DNA of 64,000 bases from Acorus gramineus (taxonomy: Eukaryota > Streptophyta > Magnoliopsida > Acorales > Acoraceae). The DNA is taken from positions 62,001 through 126,000 of the forward strand of contig CM060853.1 of assembly GCA_030737835.1 (NCBI GenBank), read 5' to 3'. The translations under genes and the position numbers were made by a program. Below, in pieces: positions 36,122 to 46,831 of this stretch; positions within the stretch are counted from its first letter, which is position 1; every line of letters starts with the position of its first letter. The notes under the pieces were generated by a model, which saw only the letters and a program-made list of their open reading frames with translations, searched no databases and had not been told where the DNA came from.

Positions 36122-38908
36122 AGACGAATGCATTTTCAATGATGTTTATGTTGTTGTTGGATGTTCAAATAGCTATGTTCAATCCATGAAAATTGTCGTT
36201 ATTTGGTGAATTGTTGTTATTTGGTGAAAAATTTTGTTGGATGTTCAATTAGCTATGTTTGTGGCTTTGAATCCCAAAGATGTTATGGCCTATGATGAAG
36301 TTTGGAATCAGTTGTAGGTGGACCTTTGTACTGAATAAGAAGAAGAACAATTTGAAGAATTTGCATGAAAGTAATGAGAAGATATGACAAAGTAGGTATT
36401 TTATATCAGTGTGTTGTCTAAAACTTGTGAGGGCATGCCTGGATTACTAGCATCTATTCACACAATTCTGTATGGAGAAAGTTTATCTTATCTTCTTTAA
36501 ATTCTGGTGAATACAGAATGACTCAGAAATGCTTATTGTCTAAATATCTTATGGGCCACGTGCGTAAGTTTGGAATCAGTTGTACTGTAAGTGGCCTTCT
36601 GTATCGAATAAAATCCAATTTAAAGAATTTCCTGGAAGTAATGAGAAAAAGGATGTGAAGGATTAAGTTCATATCAGTATATGGTTTAAAATAATTTATT
36701 AGGAAGTGACTGGATTACTGGCAGGGTGGAGAAAGTTTTTTCTCATACTCTTTTAGTCCTGATTGGTTGGAGAATCACACAAAATGCTTTTTGTCAAGTA
36801 CTTCGGTAATAAAACCTCTTTAGAGGCATATTTATTCAACTCTAAATTGCCTCTTCAGCTTGAAGAAGTTTTTAGAGTGTATTGTTATGGCTTCCAATAT
36901 AACACTGATTTAAGAAAATGCAAAGATATTGTTTTGCAACTAATATAACCTCTACTCCATGTGGATTTATTGTAGATTTGAAGCAACTAGACTTTTGTGC
37001 TCTCTTTTGAATTTTCCTCTCTTAATATTATGCTGCTCTGAAGATGCTTAAAACCCTTATAATGAGCCAGATATCATCTCCGAGAAGCTTAGAACCTTAC
37101 GCATAGCATCTTTTCCTGGGATACCTGTTGATGTTTTGATTTATAAAATGTGTTCTCATCCTAGATATTTATTTCCTTTGTCCTTCCGTCAATTATATTT
37201 TGTAATCTCTTTGTCCTATAAAACCTTCTTCATGAAGAAATACTAAAGATACAAAGTCTTGAAGTGCTAAGCATAAAATATTGGGATTGCTGACCAAATA
37301 TTGTCTGGAAAATGACCTTGGGTTTGTGGTTTTTAATATTGCTTTTGTGTCCCTGGCATGCATCTTTTCCTATTAAGGTTGTTTTTTTCATCTTTTAAGT
37401 CTGTTAGGTTTGGTTCAGTAAGCTCTAGTTGATTATGTTATCGGTTATGATCTGGGTGTTATCTTTCCTGGTCTATTAGAAATACTATGTAATGTGCTAC
37501 ATTTTGGGAAATAATTATATGGTACCAGTTTCAACTATCATGACTTCTGATCAATTGGTATCCTTGGTTTTATTACTTATTTCATACTTATATTTTGTAA
37601 TCTCTTTGTCCTATAAAATTGCATGCTTATTTGTACATAAATATAAAATCGTTTTATGACTAGTTTATAATAAACTCGTACCTCGAGTAATATCAAACTA
37701 TTCATAAGATAGGGGTCCACCAAAGTAGTTGCAAAATGCATCTGAGCTCACCGGCAGATTCCCTAAAAATGCTGTGTCAGATGCTCTTACAAAACAACCA
37801 CCATGTTCAGCTGCTGCGAGCAACTGTTGCTGGATGGACAAGCACATGAACTAATCTTTTTCTTTTTTTAATACTTTAATCATAAAAAACAGCCAACAAG
37901 TTCTTCAATTTTCATCATGGTTCCATGCCACAGATCACATGGGAATACAAAAAGGAGAAACACAACATAAGAATAATAGATGCTCACAATGACTACTCCA
38001 AGAAAAACCAGAGGAGATCATCAATCCATACTACATAAAATAAGTACACATGACTAATGTCTCAATAATATTACTTATATAAGGTAACCAAAGATTTTAA
38101 AACGGGCAAATAAGATGGGGAGAAAAAAGAAAAGAAACGAAATCCCACACAAGAAACAACAAACAAAACACAGTTCCTCAAACCAGATAATCAATCCCCT
38201 ACTCAACCAGCAAATATAGAGAGAACAATACAAGAGAACCGTAGAAGCACTTTCTGTGAACAATGGATGGTCCGGACTCATCATACTCTCCCTTCGATAT
38301 CCACATCTGCAAAAGCACACTCAGTGAGACTCCACATTTTCTTCGCTAGTGTTTACTAAAAACTAAGGAAAAAGTGCAATGAATTGAAATGAAGATGGGT
38401 CTAAAAAAGCACCTGAGATTTGTTCAAGCATTGTGAAAAGATGGGTCTAAAAAATAAATTCACCAGGTAAGAATCACCTTCAAAAACATACAATTCATTG
38501 GATTATACACCTTCAAAAAAAAAAATGAAATCAAATGAAGTATACACCTTAAAATAAAAAATCTAATTGTGTATCTATTGAACACTGCTTTATAAAATGA
38601 GTGGTCATACAAGGTCAAGTCTTGGTCTAGGTGATCCCTAATGCAATCAAAACTGAAGATTTCATTCAAAATGTGAATCTGATAGAAAAAATGAAAGCCA
38701 ATCCTTTATATTCACGAAGAGACATCCAAAGCTAACATCATTAGAAATGCACATTTCAAATACCAAACAATATAATAGAAATGCATTTTTTCAAACATAA
38801 CACAACAAGTGCATCATTTAGTTTTGAACACTTAAATATCAAGTAGAACTTCAAAGTATTCAACACTTACATTTGCTTGAGTTTTTACTACCCTGAGTGC
38901 CAATAATA
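36122..38908. other. Internal MULE spacer between the convergent genes
   Basis: About 2.8 kb without a credible full gene. It has repeats: GTTTGGAATCAGTTGTA blocks near 36299 and 36567 with similar downstream sequence, and an exact 29-bp direct repeat (ATATTTTGTAATCTCTTTGT...) near 37193 and 37590. An open, composition-balanced stretch at 37729-37854 could be a captured exon. The two genes' 3' ends and terminators must lie here. Confidence 0.5.
37729..37854 (+). other. Possible captured terminal exon (41 codons, unrecognised)
   Basis: A plus-strand frame reads ASELTGRFPKNAVSDALTKQ, then a Cys/Ser/Ala-rich end closing DKHMN and TAA. It is less AT-biased than its surroundings and opens just after AGTAG, a usable splice acceptor. 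I do not recognise the protein. It may be a host gene fragment carried by the MULE, or chance. Confidence 0.25.
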
Positions 38909-41333
38909 TTAATCTGTGCTCCTCCATTCTTCAGAAAAATTTGACGCTTGACTCATTTGAGTAGGATAAAAAAGGGATTCTTGCGCCTACATATATGAAT
39001 GTACATATTAATGACCATTTGGAAAAGTAAAAAAATATTTAAAATGTATTTTACATACGAATATACCTGAAGCAATTGAGTCATTGAAGTCATTCCTTGA
39101 CTACTATTGTAGTTCCCAACCGTTGGCGCAAAGGGTTGAGGGCTCTCAATGGCATTGTGGGACGCATGTTGAGTTTGAGAGCTTTGACCTCGTGATCTCT
39201 TCTCCAACACACCGATCCATCTTTTTTGAGGCTTCCCTCCCACAGTCTTCTTTCCTCTTCTTTTGAAGCCTTTAGCAGCCTCGACATTCGAAATGCTATC
39301 CACCTCATCTTGCACATTATCATCTTGACAATTTTGAGATGATTTTCTCAAATCTTCCTCAACCTCCTTCATTAAATCATTTGTGCGGCGTTTAAGTAGG
39401 TCTGTTGAATGGTGTGTTTCAGCTCCCTTGGATGCCACTTGAATGAGACCATGACTTAATTCTTGAAAACGCCTTCCCAATTCAGAAATAGGGTCAACCT
39501 GTAATGAAGAAGAATACATAACTTTACAATAAAATCATACAATCAACTCATAACATTTTTCAATCAATATAATAAACACATATCAACCTGTATTGAAGAA
39601 GAACAAATATCATGCACCACACCAGATTTTGCATCTCTTGTCCACCTCTTCAAGATATATTGTGGTGGAAGAAATTTGATGTTTCTGTGATCAAGAACTT
39701 TTAGAACATGGCAACATTGGATACCCATAAATTCAAATTTTTTGCAGCTACAGGTAACCATTTCAGTAGCTGAATCAAACAAAATGGTTCTTTCATTGCC
39801 ACGGTCTCTGTGAACTTTGTACTCTATCACATTCCCCATCTCCCCATGAAAGTAGATAGAACAATTAAGAGATTTTCCATATTCTGCTTGAAACAATTCA
39901 AGGATCTCTGGTGTATAAACATTTGCAACACATGACACCATCAAAGTGTGATATGGAATTACCGGTACAGTATTCGTCATCTTGAAATCAGCACTCAATT
40001 CACTTTCACGCCGGTCATCCATAACCCTATCAAAATGCTGAAAGAAACGTAGCGGATCATGCTTTGAGTTCAAGTAGCGTCTCAGAAGAGCATTAAAGCT
40101 TTCACTACGTTGTGTACTCTTCATGTCCGCGCAAAATGTGTCTCTCCCATACACTAAAGCCCATTTCTCCTTTTCAGCAAAAGTTTGTTGTAGCCATTTA
40201 TTGTCCTGAAGATTGTAATTTTGAAGCATGTTATTCCAAGCAGCTAGGAACTCCTCCTCCGTCTCGTACCCAAATATACAAGCATAGAAGGAACTTCTGA
40301 AACCTTCAATGGCATAAAGATGTCCAATATGCTTTGTTGCATTTTGGGTCAAGTGCCACACACATAGCCGATGACGAGTCTCTGGTAGAACAACTGAAAT
40401 TGCTTTGGCCATCGCCGCTGACTGATCTGTTAGAATAGTCTTAGGATGTCTCCCAGACATTGCTTGAAGAAAAGTTTCAAACAACCAAATAAATGAGTCA
40501 GCTGTCTCATCATAAAGTAATGCACCACCAAAAATAATTGTTTGCCGATGATTATTCACCCCAACGAATGGTGCAAATGGTCTTCCATGATTATTTGTAC
40601 GATAGGTCGTGTCGAAGCAAATTACATCACCATAATGTGCATAATCGACGATAGACCTAGCATCGGCCCAAAACACATTTGTTATTTGTTCATCGGCATC
40701 AAGTTGCATTGAGTGAAAGAAAGACGGATTTTGCTTTTGCTTATTCTTGAAATACTGAATAAGAGCACCCGCAATTCCATTCTCCATTCTTGTTTCCCTT
40801 TTGGTGCGCAGGTAAGACTTCACATCATTCAAAATGAAACCAAGATTCTTTCTATCTCCAACTTGTCCACTCATCAAATCCATAACTGCTTTTGGTGCTA
40901 ATCCTGAACCATCTATGATATCAACCTGAGCAGCTTGAGCTTTTCCAATGTTTCTATGTGACCTCAAATTATGGCGCAAGGGGGTTGATACAAGATCATG
41001 ATTATGGTTTTGTTCAAATTTAGTGACATGATAAGCACCAGAAGACTGATAAGAGATAATCATATGTGCCTCACATCCTGTTCTTGTATCGGGTTGTGGG
41101 TGCAAGACTTTTCGCTTATCAACCCCTTTCCTCCCTTCTTTAGAACAACAAAATTTTCTCTTTCTCACTATGCCATTGGACTTGAATGCATCACTTTTTC
41201 GGATACTAAATCCAATTGACCTTGCATATGTGTTGTAGAATTGATGGGCACTATCTTCAGAATCAAATGCCATACCAACTTCAGGTATACCATTATAGCT
41301 ACATTCACCCACAATCTCATTGTCTCCTTCCAT
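38909..41333 (-). CDS. FAR1/FRS-like MULE transposase, three exons
   Basis: The coding sequence is complement(38909-38986, 39067-39498, 39588-41333), 751 aa, with both introns between whole codons. Domains in order: an N-terminal FAR1-type DNA-binding region (about 20-112; FYNTYARSIGFSIRKS, FCCSKEG, HNHD); a MULE transposase core (about 235-415) with DTTY (D241), LTDQ (D303) and the TQRSESFN block (E411) as likely catalytic acids; a CxC...CxH SWIM zinc finger (C528, C530, C540, H542); and a basic, Ser/Gln-rich tail. FAR1 and FHY3 are host light-signalling factors domesticated from such transposases. Placement between long TIRs argues that this one is still a transposase. No frameshift or stop is seen. 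The start at 41333 is the first Met of the conserved N-terminus and lies 58 bp inside the right TIR boundary. Confidence 0.93.
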
Positions 41334-41350
41334 AACAACTCAGTGTTCAC

Positions 41351-42355
41351 CTATAAGAAGAAAACATAATTTAGAACATTTAACAAGACAACTGGAAGGA
41401 AAGGATTCACAAGACAACAACACAAGATAAGATGACTAAATATGTATGGATCACAAGCAACTTATCATGGTTTTAAGAATTTCTTGACATTCAAATAGAG
41501 TCCACTAAAACTCCCATGCTACATGATCTATACCCAGCATATCAATCAATAGTATTATGCAGATCTATATAGCCTGTGGGTACGCACTTGAAGAATACTA
41601 CAATACAATATCAATGTGCAATATTTAAGCCCTCTCATCGTCGTGCTTTGCAATCTCATCAATTTATAGGGATAAAGAATGACATGAGAGCCAACAGAAT
41701 TCATAGTAAAAGAAAAATCAGAAATCATTTACTAAAGCAAGCAGACAAATTTATCCAAAATATTTGAAGTCTTTCAACCATGATCAACATCATCTGTAAT
41801 GGTAATGATGAATGCAACTAACATAATCATGTGCACATCAGGAAATACTAGTAGTTTGGTACTCTGACTTCTAGAGACATGATATCAGAGTGTTCAGCCA
41901 ATATTTCACAAATATATTGCTGAAAAATATCTGCCATTCGCACATCCAATTTCAGACAGTGTGAGTTGAATAAAGATCATAAAAATGAAAAATATGTCCA
42001 AATGAGAACCACTCAACTAAAAACCATTAAACACTTCTGTTTATCTGAAAAAATAACAGAAGATGATCCTACTGTAGATAGAAAAAAAAACAGTAGGATT
42101 TTGAAGTGTTGGAAATGAAATCCACTCAAACCCATATCTGAAACTAACCAATTCAGATAACATAATCAAATCCACTCAAACCCCATATCTGAAACAAATC
42201 CATTCAAATAACAAATCAAATCTACTCAAATCCATATATGAAACAAACACATTCAAATAATCAAATGAAAACCACAGAAATCCATATCAGAACCTAAACA
42301 ATCAAGACAGAACTACATTCAAATTACAAAAAAAATAAATAAATGAGAAACTCAC
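41351..42355 (-). promoter_or_regulatory. Predicted leader intron of the transposase gene within the right TIR
   Basis: On the minus strand a GTGAGT donor at 42355 (same sequence as in the left TIR) pairs with CTTCTTATAG ending at 41351, 18 bases before the transposase ATG. The intron would be 1005 bp, nearly equal to the 1006 bp predicted on the GRF side. This implies that each TIR acts as promoter and leader exon for the gene it faces. Inferred from splice signals. Confidence 0.5.
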
Positions 42356-42759
42356 GAGGTGGCTGTAGGACCACGGGAGATCGGCGAGGGTGCGGCGGGG
42401 CTTCGGTGAGGGAGACACGAGGTGGCTGTAGGACCACCGGAGATCGGCGAGGGTGCGGCGGGGCTTCGGTGAGGGAGATCGGCGAGGCTTCGTTGACGCC
42501 GGGGCTTCGGTGAGGGAGATCGGCGATCGGGGCTTCGGTGAGGGAGATGCTTCGGTGAGGGAGATCGGCGAGGCTTCGTTGACGCCGGGGCTTCGGTGAG
42601 GGAGATCGATCGGCGATCGGCTTCGGAGGTTGGCGAGGGTTTCCACGTTTGATGGGAGAGGAGACTCCACAGAGAGAGTTCGAAGTCGTCAACGAGGCTT
42701 GGCAAGTCGTCCACGTGAGATCACGTGATCCCCCATCCACGCGTCGCCCATCCGCGGGA
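41391..42759 (-). repeat. Right terminal inverted repeat of the MULE
   Basis: It is about 1369 bp long and inverted relative to 34053-35435. It is nearly identical in the AT-rich inner kilobase (for example ATCAATCAATAGTATTATGC and GCGTACCCACAGGC read in both). In the GC-rich outer part it differs in minisatellite copy arrangement and lacks the 27-bp tip duplication. Confidence 0.9.
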
Positions 42760-42953
42760 GCTCCACAGAGACTCCGAACCCGCAAATGAGGGCTTTTTTA
42801 TTTCACAAATAAGAAAATGGAAGAATAAACTTGGACTAAGTTGGTGTTGATTCCTTTTGTTAAGACGAATGAGTAACATTTTGGTGGTCATTCATGGGTA
42901 TCTCTTCTTTTAATTCATTACTTGAGTCGCGTAATGGATAGGCTCTGATATCA

Positions 42954-43608
42954 ATTGTAACATTCTAAGCTTACACAACAAGAAATTATCCGTTTTACCG
43001 AGTGAGTTCATGGCTTTAGATTAACCTTCACAGGCCTCACCCTCACCTAGAGGTGTAAAACGGCCGTGCAGGTACGGTACGGCATGTTAAGGTTTATGGG
43101 CCGTGTCGAGCCAACCTTGTGGCACGTGGGCCGTTTTCAGCACGACACCTTAATGAGCACGGCACGACAATTCAAAATAGACGGAGTATATAATATGTTG
43201 AATAAATGTCTCATCTCATTGTTTTATCAAGTATATATAATGTTTTTGTGTGCATATATGTATATGTAATACATTTATATAATTTTTGTGTGTATAATAT
43301 TAATAAAAGTAAAGTTTAAAATTAAAAAATTAAAAATCTATTTTTTTTAAATCATGGGTTGGCCCGCTAAGCCCATGGGCAGCCCGTTGACCCGGTGGGC
43401 TAGGCAGGGCATGGCCCGTCAAAGTTAACGGGCCAGCACGGCATGGCCCGCTAGCCCGCTTCCTAAATCATGGGCTGGCCCGTTAACCCGTTAGCCCGGC
43501 CAGGCCTGTTTTACCCCTCTACCCTCACCCAAGCCACGGGCTTTTTTGGACTGTTGGGCCTGTTGACTATCCCGACTCATCACCCCCTCAAAGAATCGGG
43601 TGTCACAT
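42954..43608 (-). mobile_element. Short LTR (TRIM-like or solo) disrupted by a hAT MITE
   Basis: On the minus strand the segment starts TGTGACACCCGATTC (near 43607) and ends TTACA. It is followed by ATTGATATCAGAGCC, which resembles the initiator-Met tRNA primer-binding site (TGGTATCAGAGC). Removing the nested hAT MITE leaves an LTR of only about 170 bp, the size of TRIM elements. Related sequences (CCCAACCCGTTGAGGGG) occur twice at 56496-56869. No internal coding domain is present. Confidence 0.5.
43048..43521. mobile_element. hAT-type MITE (474 bp) with perfect 8-bp TSD
   Basis: The ends TAGAGGTGTAAAACGG and CCTGTTTTACCCCTCTA are inverted repeats, and CCCTCACC flanks both sides (43040-43047 and 43522-43529). 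The subterminal regions are full of GGCCCG and CGGCATGGCCC motifs, as in many hAT elements. No transposase is present. It is inserted in the short LTR described above. Confidence 0.88.
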
Positions 43609-44119
43609 ATGCACTCGTCAAACTAGCCCCTTAGTGCTGGTTTGGCAAGAAAATAAAATATGAGATAAGAGGTAGTTAGAGGGATAAGTGGGAGAGATGA
43701 CAACTTATCCCGTTTGATATAAAAAATAATCAGGAGTGCAGACAGTTGTCCTGATTTTGAAATGAAAATGAGAATTTTTTGTTCCACCTAAATGTTGAAA
43801 TAACATTTATCCCAACTTTTTGTCCCAGTTTTGACAAATATAAATAAATACAAAATTGATGGATTTTTTTATCTCTTATAATGAGAACAACTTATCCATA
43901 AAAGCTTAAAGTTTCACACATTCCATATTGTTCAATGTGAAACAAACATCAATTGAAACAGTGGCGGGCTGGGGCCTAGGAGCCCCCAAGCCCATGGTCA
44001 AATGTCAATGGTTTTGTTCAGTTCAATTTGCAATCCATTAATGTTTTGATTTTTTTTTAAGTAAATGTCTACTTAATGAAGTAGTTTTTATTATAAAAGA
44101 AAAAAAGAGGTATATACTC

Positions 44120-44545
44120 CTAGTGTCCGTTTGGATAGAGACATAAGCTATTCTGAACTTTATGACTATTCTAGGAATATTAATGGAATAAGTTATTTTT
44201 TATTTAGTTGCATTTTTAGTTATTCTCGTTCAAAAACGTAATAATAAAGTTTTGTTGTTAGGTTGATAAATGTGAATACGGTATATATAAGGATTTATAA
44301 AAAGTGAAAAAATATGATGTTGATTTATAAGAGGTGTTGACATTTGATTTGACAGTGGGGGGCACTTATGAATTTGGTTGGAATAGCTAATTCCAACGGA
44401 GAGGTGGAATTCGTATACCCACTAATACCATGTTATTCTGGCATTCGTATACTGCTTTATTCTCATTAACCGAACACCATTTCACCCCTATTCCAAGCTA
44501 TACCCTGTTATTCCATTGTTATGGCAGTACCCAAACGGGGCATAG
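44120..44545 (+). mobile_element. MITE with CTAGTGTCCGTTTGG ends, about 426 bp
   Basis: The left end CTAGTGTCCGTTTGG and the right end CCCAAACGGGGCATAG are imperfect inverted repeats. Internal GGAATAAGTTATT, AAAACGTAATAATAAA and TTTATAAGAGGTG blocks are shared with the copies at 25566-26020 and 57617-58024. Confidence 0.65.
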
Positions 44546-46040
44546 TGAATAAATATATTACTACATTTTATTTTACAGGGTGTATACCGCGATAATGGAG
44601 ATTTAGAAAATTTCAATCTGTCGTGTATTATATGGACTCTGTATGACTGTATTAAAACCCATTGAAATTATTGAGATTCAGAGTTATAGATATTTTTTCC
44701 TTTTCTTTGTTGATTTTTTTTTCATGAAAAGCATGTTTTTTAAGGGATTTTTGGTCTCTTGTTTTCAGGGGTAGAAAAAAATCACTCGGACTTTTTAATA
44801 ATTTTTATTTATATTTCTTTTTCATATTGGTATTTTTCATATTCCCAAAATCTAATATTCAAAGAGTATACTTGTATATTTTCTTGATATTATTTTTTTT
44901 TCATATTTTTTTTAAAATATTTTCACTCTTCATTTTTTATATTTTTTGTGATGAAAAATAATGAAATTTCAAGATTTTGTCTTAATTTATCATATATTTA
45001 TAATTTTTTTACAAATATCTTCTTCCTCTTTACTTTAATGTCTCTTGTCCCTTGCCCCCTTGTTTTAATTCCTAATTCTGCCCTCATTTGCAATGTATAT
45101 GTGCCCATAACATAGAAATAAAAAGTTCAATTCTCATAAATTTTTTGTGTGATGATCATATAAAGGATTAAATTACATGTATTCTCTTTTTCAATCTTAA
45201 TTTCAGCCCTACAAGCATTTTAATTTTTTTTTTAAATAATCTATCTCATTAAATGAAGTATATGTTTTTATAAATATAAAGTATATACTCTAATAAATTA
45301 TATTGTATGGAACAATTTATTTATTTTATTGAGAAACTATGAGCATTTTTATTTCAATCAAAATCAAAATAAATGATGTTCAAATAGGGATACAAAGAGG
45401 AAAAAAGAAAACAAAGAGAAAATGAAAACTAATATAGGAGAAAAATAAAACAAGGGGATCTCACATCAAACTGCATAGAAAAAGAAAAAGATCGAGTTGG
45501 TAAGAGGTCAACCTGAGCCTAACATAGCTGGGCCTCTACTCTGTGATGCACAATGCGTCGTCGCTCACATATATTGTATATGATATGAGTTTAACAGCAC
45601 AACAAAATCAAAGGACCAAAAACCTAGCACAACAGATCACATCAAGAAAAAAAAAAAAAAGCCCTTCAAACCCCTCCCCCATGCAGGGTGGTGCCATATA
45701 TAATGTGGTGGGGTCAATCACCCTATCACATTAAAAAAAAAAAAAAACTACTACTGTCATTCTTTCAAACCATGGTAATCCGGTCCACAGTCCATCAGTT
45801 GACTATATCCAATTGTTTAAAAGTTTATATATAAATAATCCAAGCAATTGTATAAAAGTTTATACTCTGTCATCTTTTTTCTTCATTAATTTATTTTTTA
45901 TTAATGTAAGTTGTTATATTTTTTTAAAAAAAATTTATGTTTTTTTATAAATATACTGTAAGAATAGATTTTTAAAAGTTTTATAAAATTTATATTTTAA
46001 ATGATCTCATGTTTTTATGTTTCACCTTTGTTTAAAAAGA

Positions 46041-46219
46041 ATCATGAGAAGGTCCCACAACAAAACAAAACAAAAAAATGACGAACATGCAACTCTCACA
46101 TATTCCATGCAACGCATTTAATACAAAAATCATGAGAAGAAGGTCCCACGAAAAACAAAACAAAAAAAATGACAAACGTGCAACTCTCACATATTCAATG
46201 CAACGCATTTAACACAAAA
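46041..46219. repeat. Tandem duplication, two copies of about 88-91 bp
   Basis: The unit starting ATCATGAGAAGGTCCCAC and ending GCATTTAA(T/C)ACAAAA occurs twice in direct succession, with small indels and substitutions. Confidence 0.85.
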
Positions 46220-46379
46220 ATCAAATGAAGTCCTTTGATTGTGATCAAAATTAAGGATTATTACCTGTCAAAAACTTCGAAAACTTATCACTCCTGAAAG
46301 TGATGACCAACTGTCAAATCAGTGTTCTTGTATTAAAAAAAAAAACAATAATCTACTCAGTCACATTTATCAATTAAAA

Positions 46380-46615
46380 TTTAGACCTAACGTATTTTTA
46401 TATTTTTTAAAATGTTAAACATTATTTAATGAGGTATATGTTTTGATAAAAAATACACATCGCTCCATTTCAAGTTGAATGAACCTATTTTTAGTAAGTA
46501 TAAGAAAAAATTTAATGAGGTATATACATCATCTAACGAAATATATACTTCACTGAATCTGTGACGAGATATATGAGTCTGTATTTTGGACTGAGAAAAA
46601 AAAAAGTGTAGCAGA
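46380..46615. mobile_element. MITE family copy (GAGGTATATG...GTATAAGAAA)
   Basis: It shares AATGAGGTATATG, GTTGAATGAACCTATTTTTA and GTAAGTATAAGAAAA with the copies at 21600 and 26213. The ends are approximate and no TSD was identified. Confidence 0.5.
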
Positions 46616-46831
46616 TGACTGAACAAATTGTTGGACCACATATCTGAGGCCCACTGGATATACCTTTGCCCAATTGGCTAGATTCTTCCCTCTTCATTTT
46701 AATGGACGGTTGTAATTGAAAATTGGGTCCCACTCTTAAAAGTGATGACTAAATATATAAAAGCATCTTCAAAAGCCTCCCTAATATTTCTTTACATTGT
46801 GGAAGAAAAAAGACTCTCTGACTGTAGGGAG

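Larger units (their letters stand above)
34053..42759. mobile_element. Long-TIR Mutator-like element (MULE) carrying two genes
   Basis: The left arm (34053-35435) and right arm (41391-42759) are inverted copies of about 1.4 kb. They match from TCCCGCGGATGGGCGACGC at the tips, through GATCACGTGATC, to CCTTTCCTTCCAG at the inner limits. Between them lie a FAR1/MULE-type transposase gene (minus strand) and a GRF zinc-finger gene (plus strand), pointing toward each other. Both are open and correctly spliceable, so the element could be autonomous. The left tip has a 27-bp tandem duplication (starts at 34057 and 34084). No 9-bp TSD is visible at the tips as I place them, so one edge may have been altered after insertion. 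Confidence 0.88.
43622..46831. other. Intergenic block of MITEs and AT-rich DNA, no supported gene
   Basis: It contains MITE copies at 44120-44545 and about 46380-46615 and a tandem duplication at 46041-46219. The remainder is poly-A/T-rich sequence without credible coding frames. Confidence 0.5.

Noticed and set aside
38909..41333. Host FAR1/FRS transcription factor rather than transposase
   Set aside because: It remains possible in principle, but its placement 58 bp inside a pair of 1.4-kb TIRs with a partner gene argues for a mobile-element transposase.
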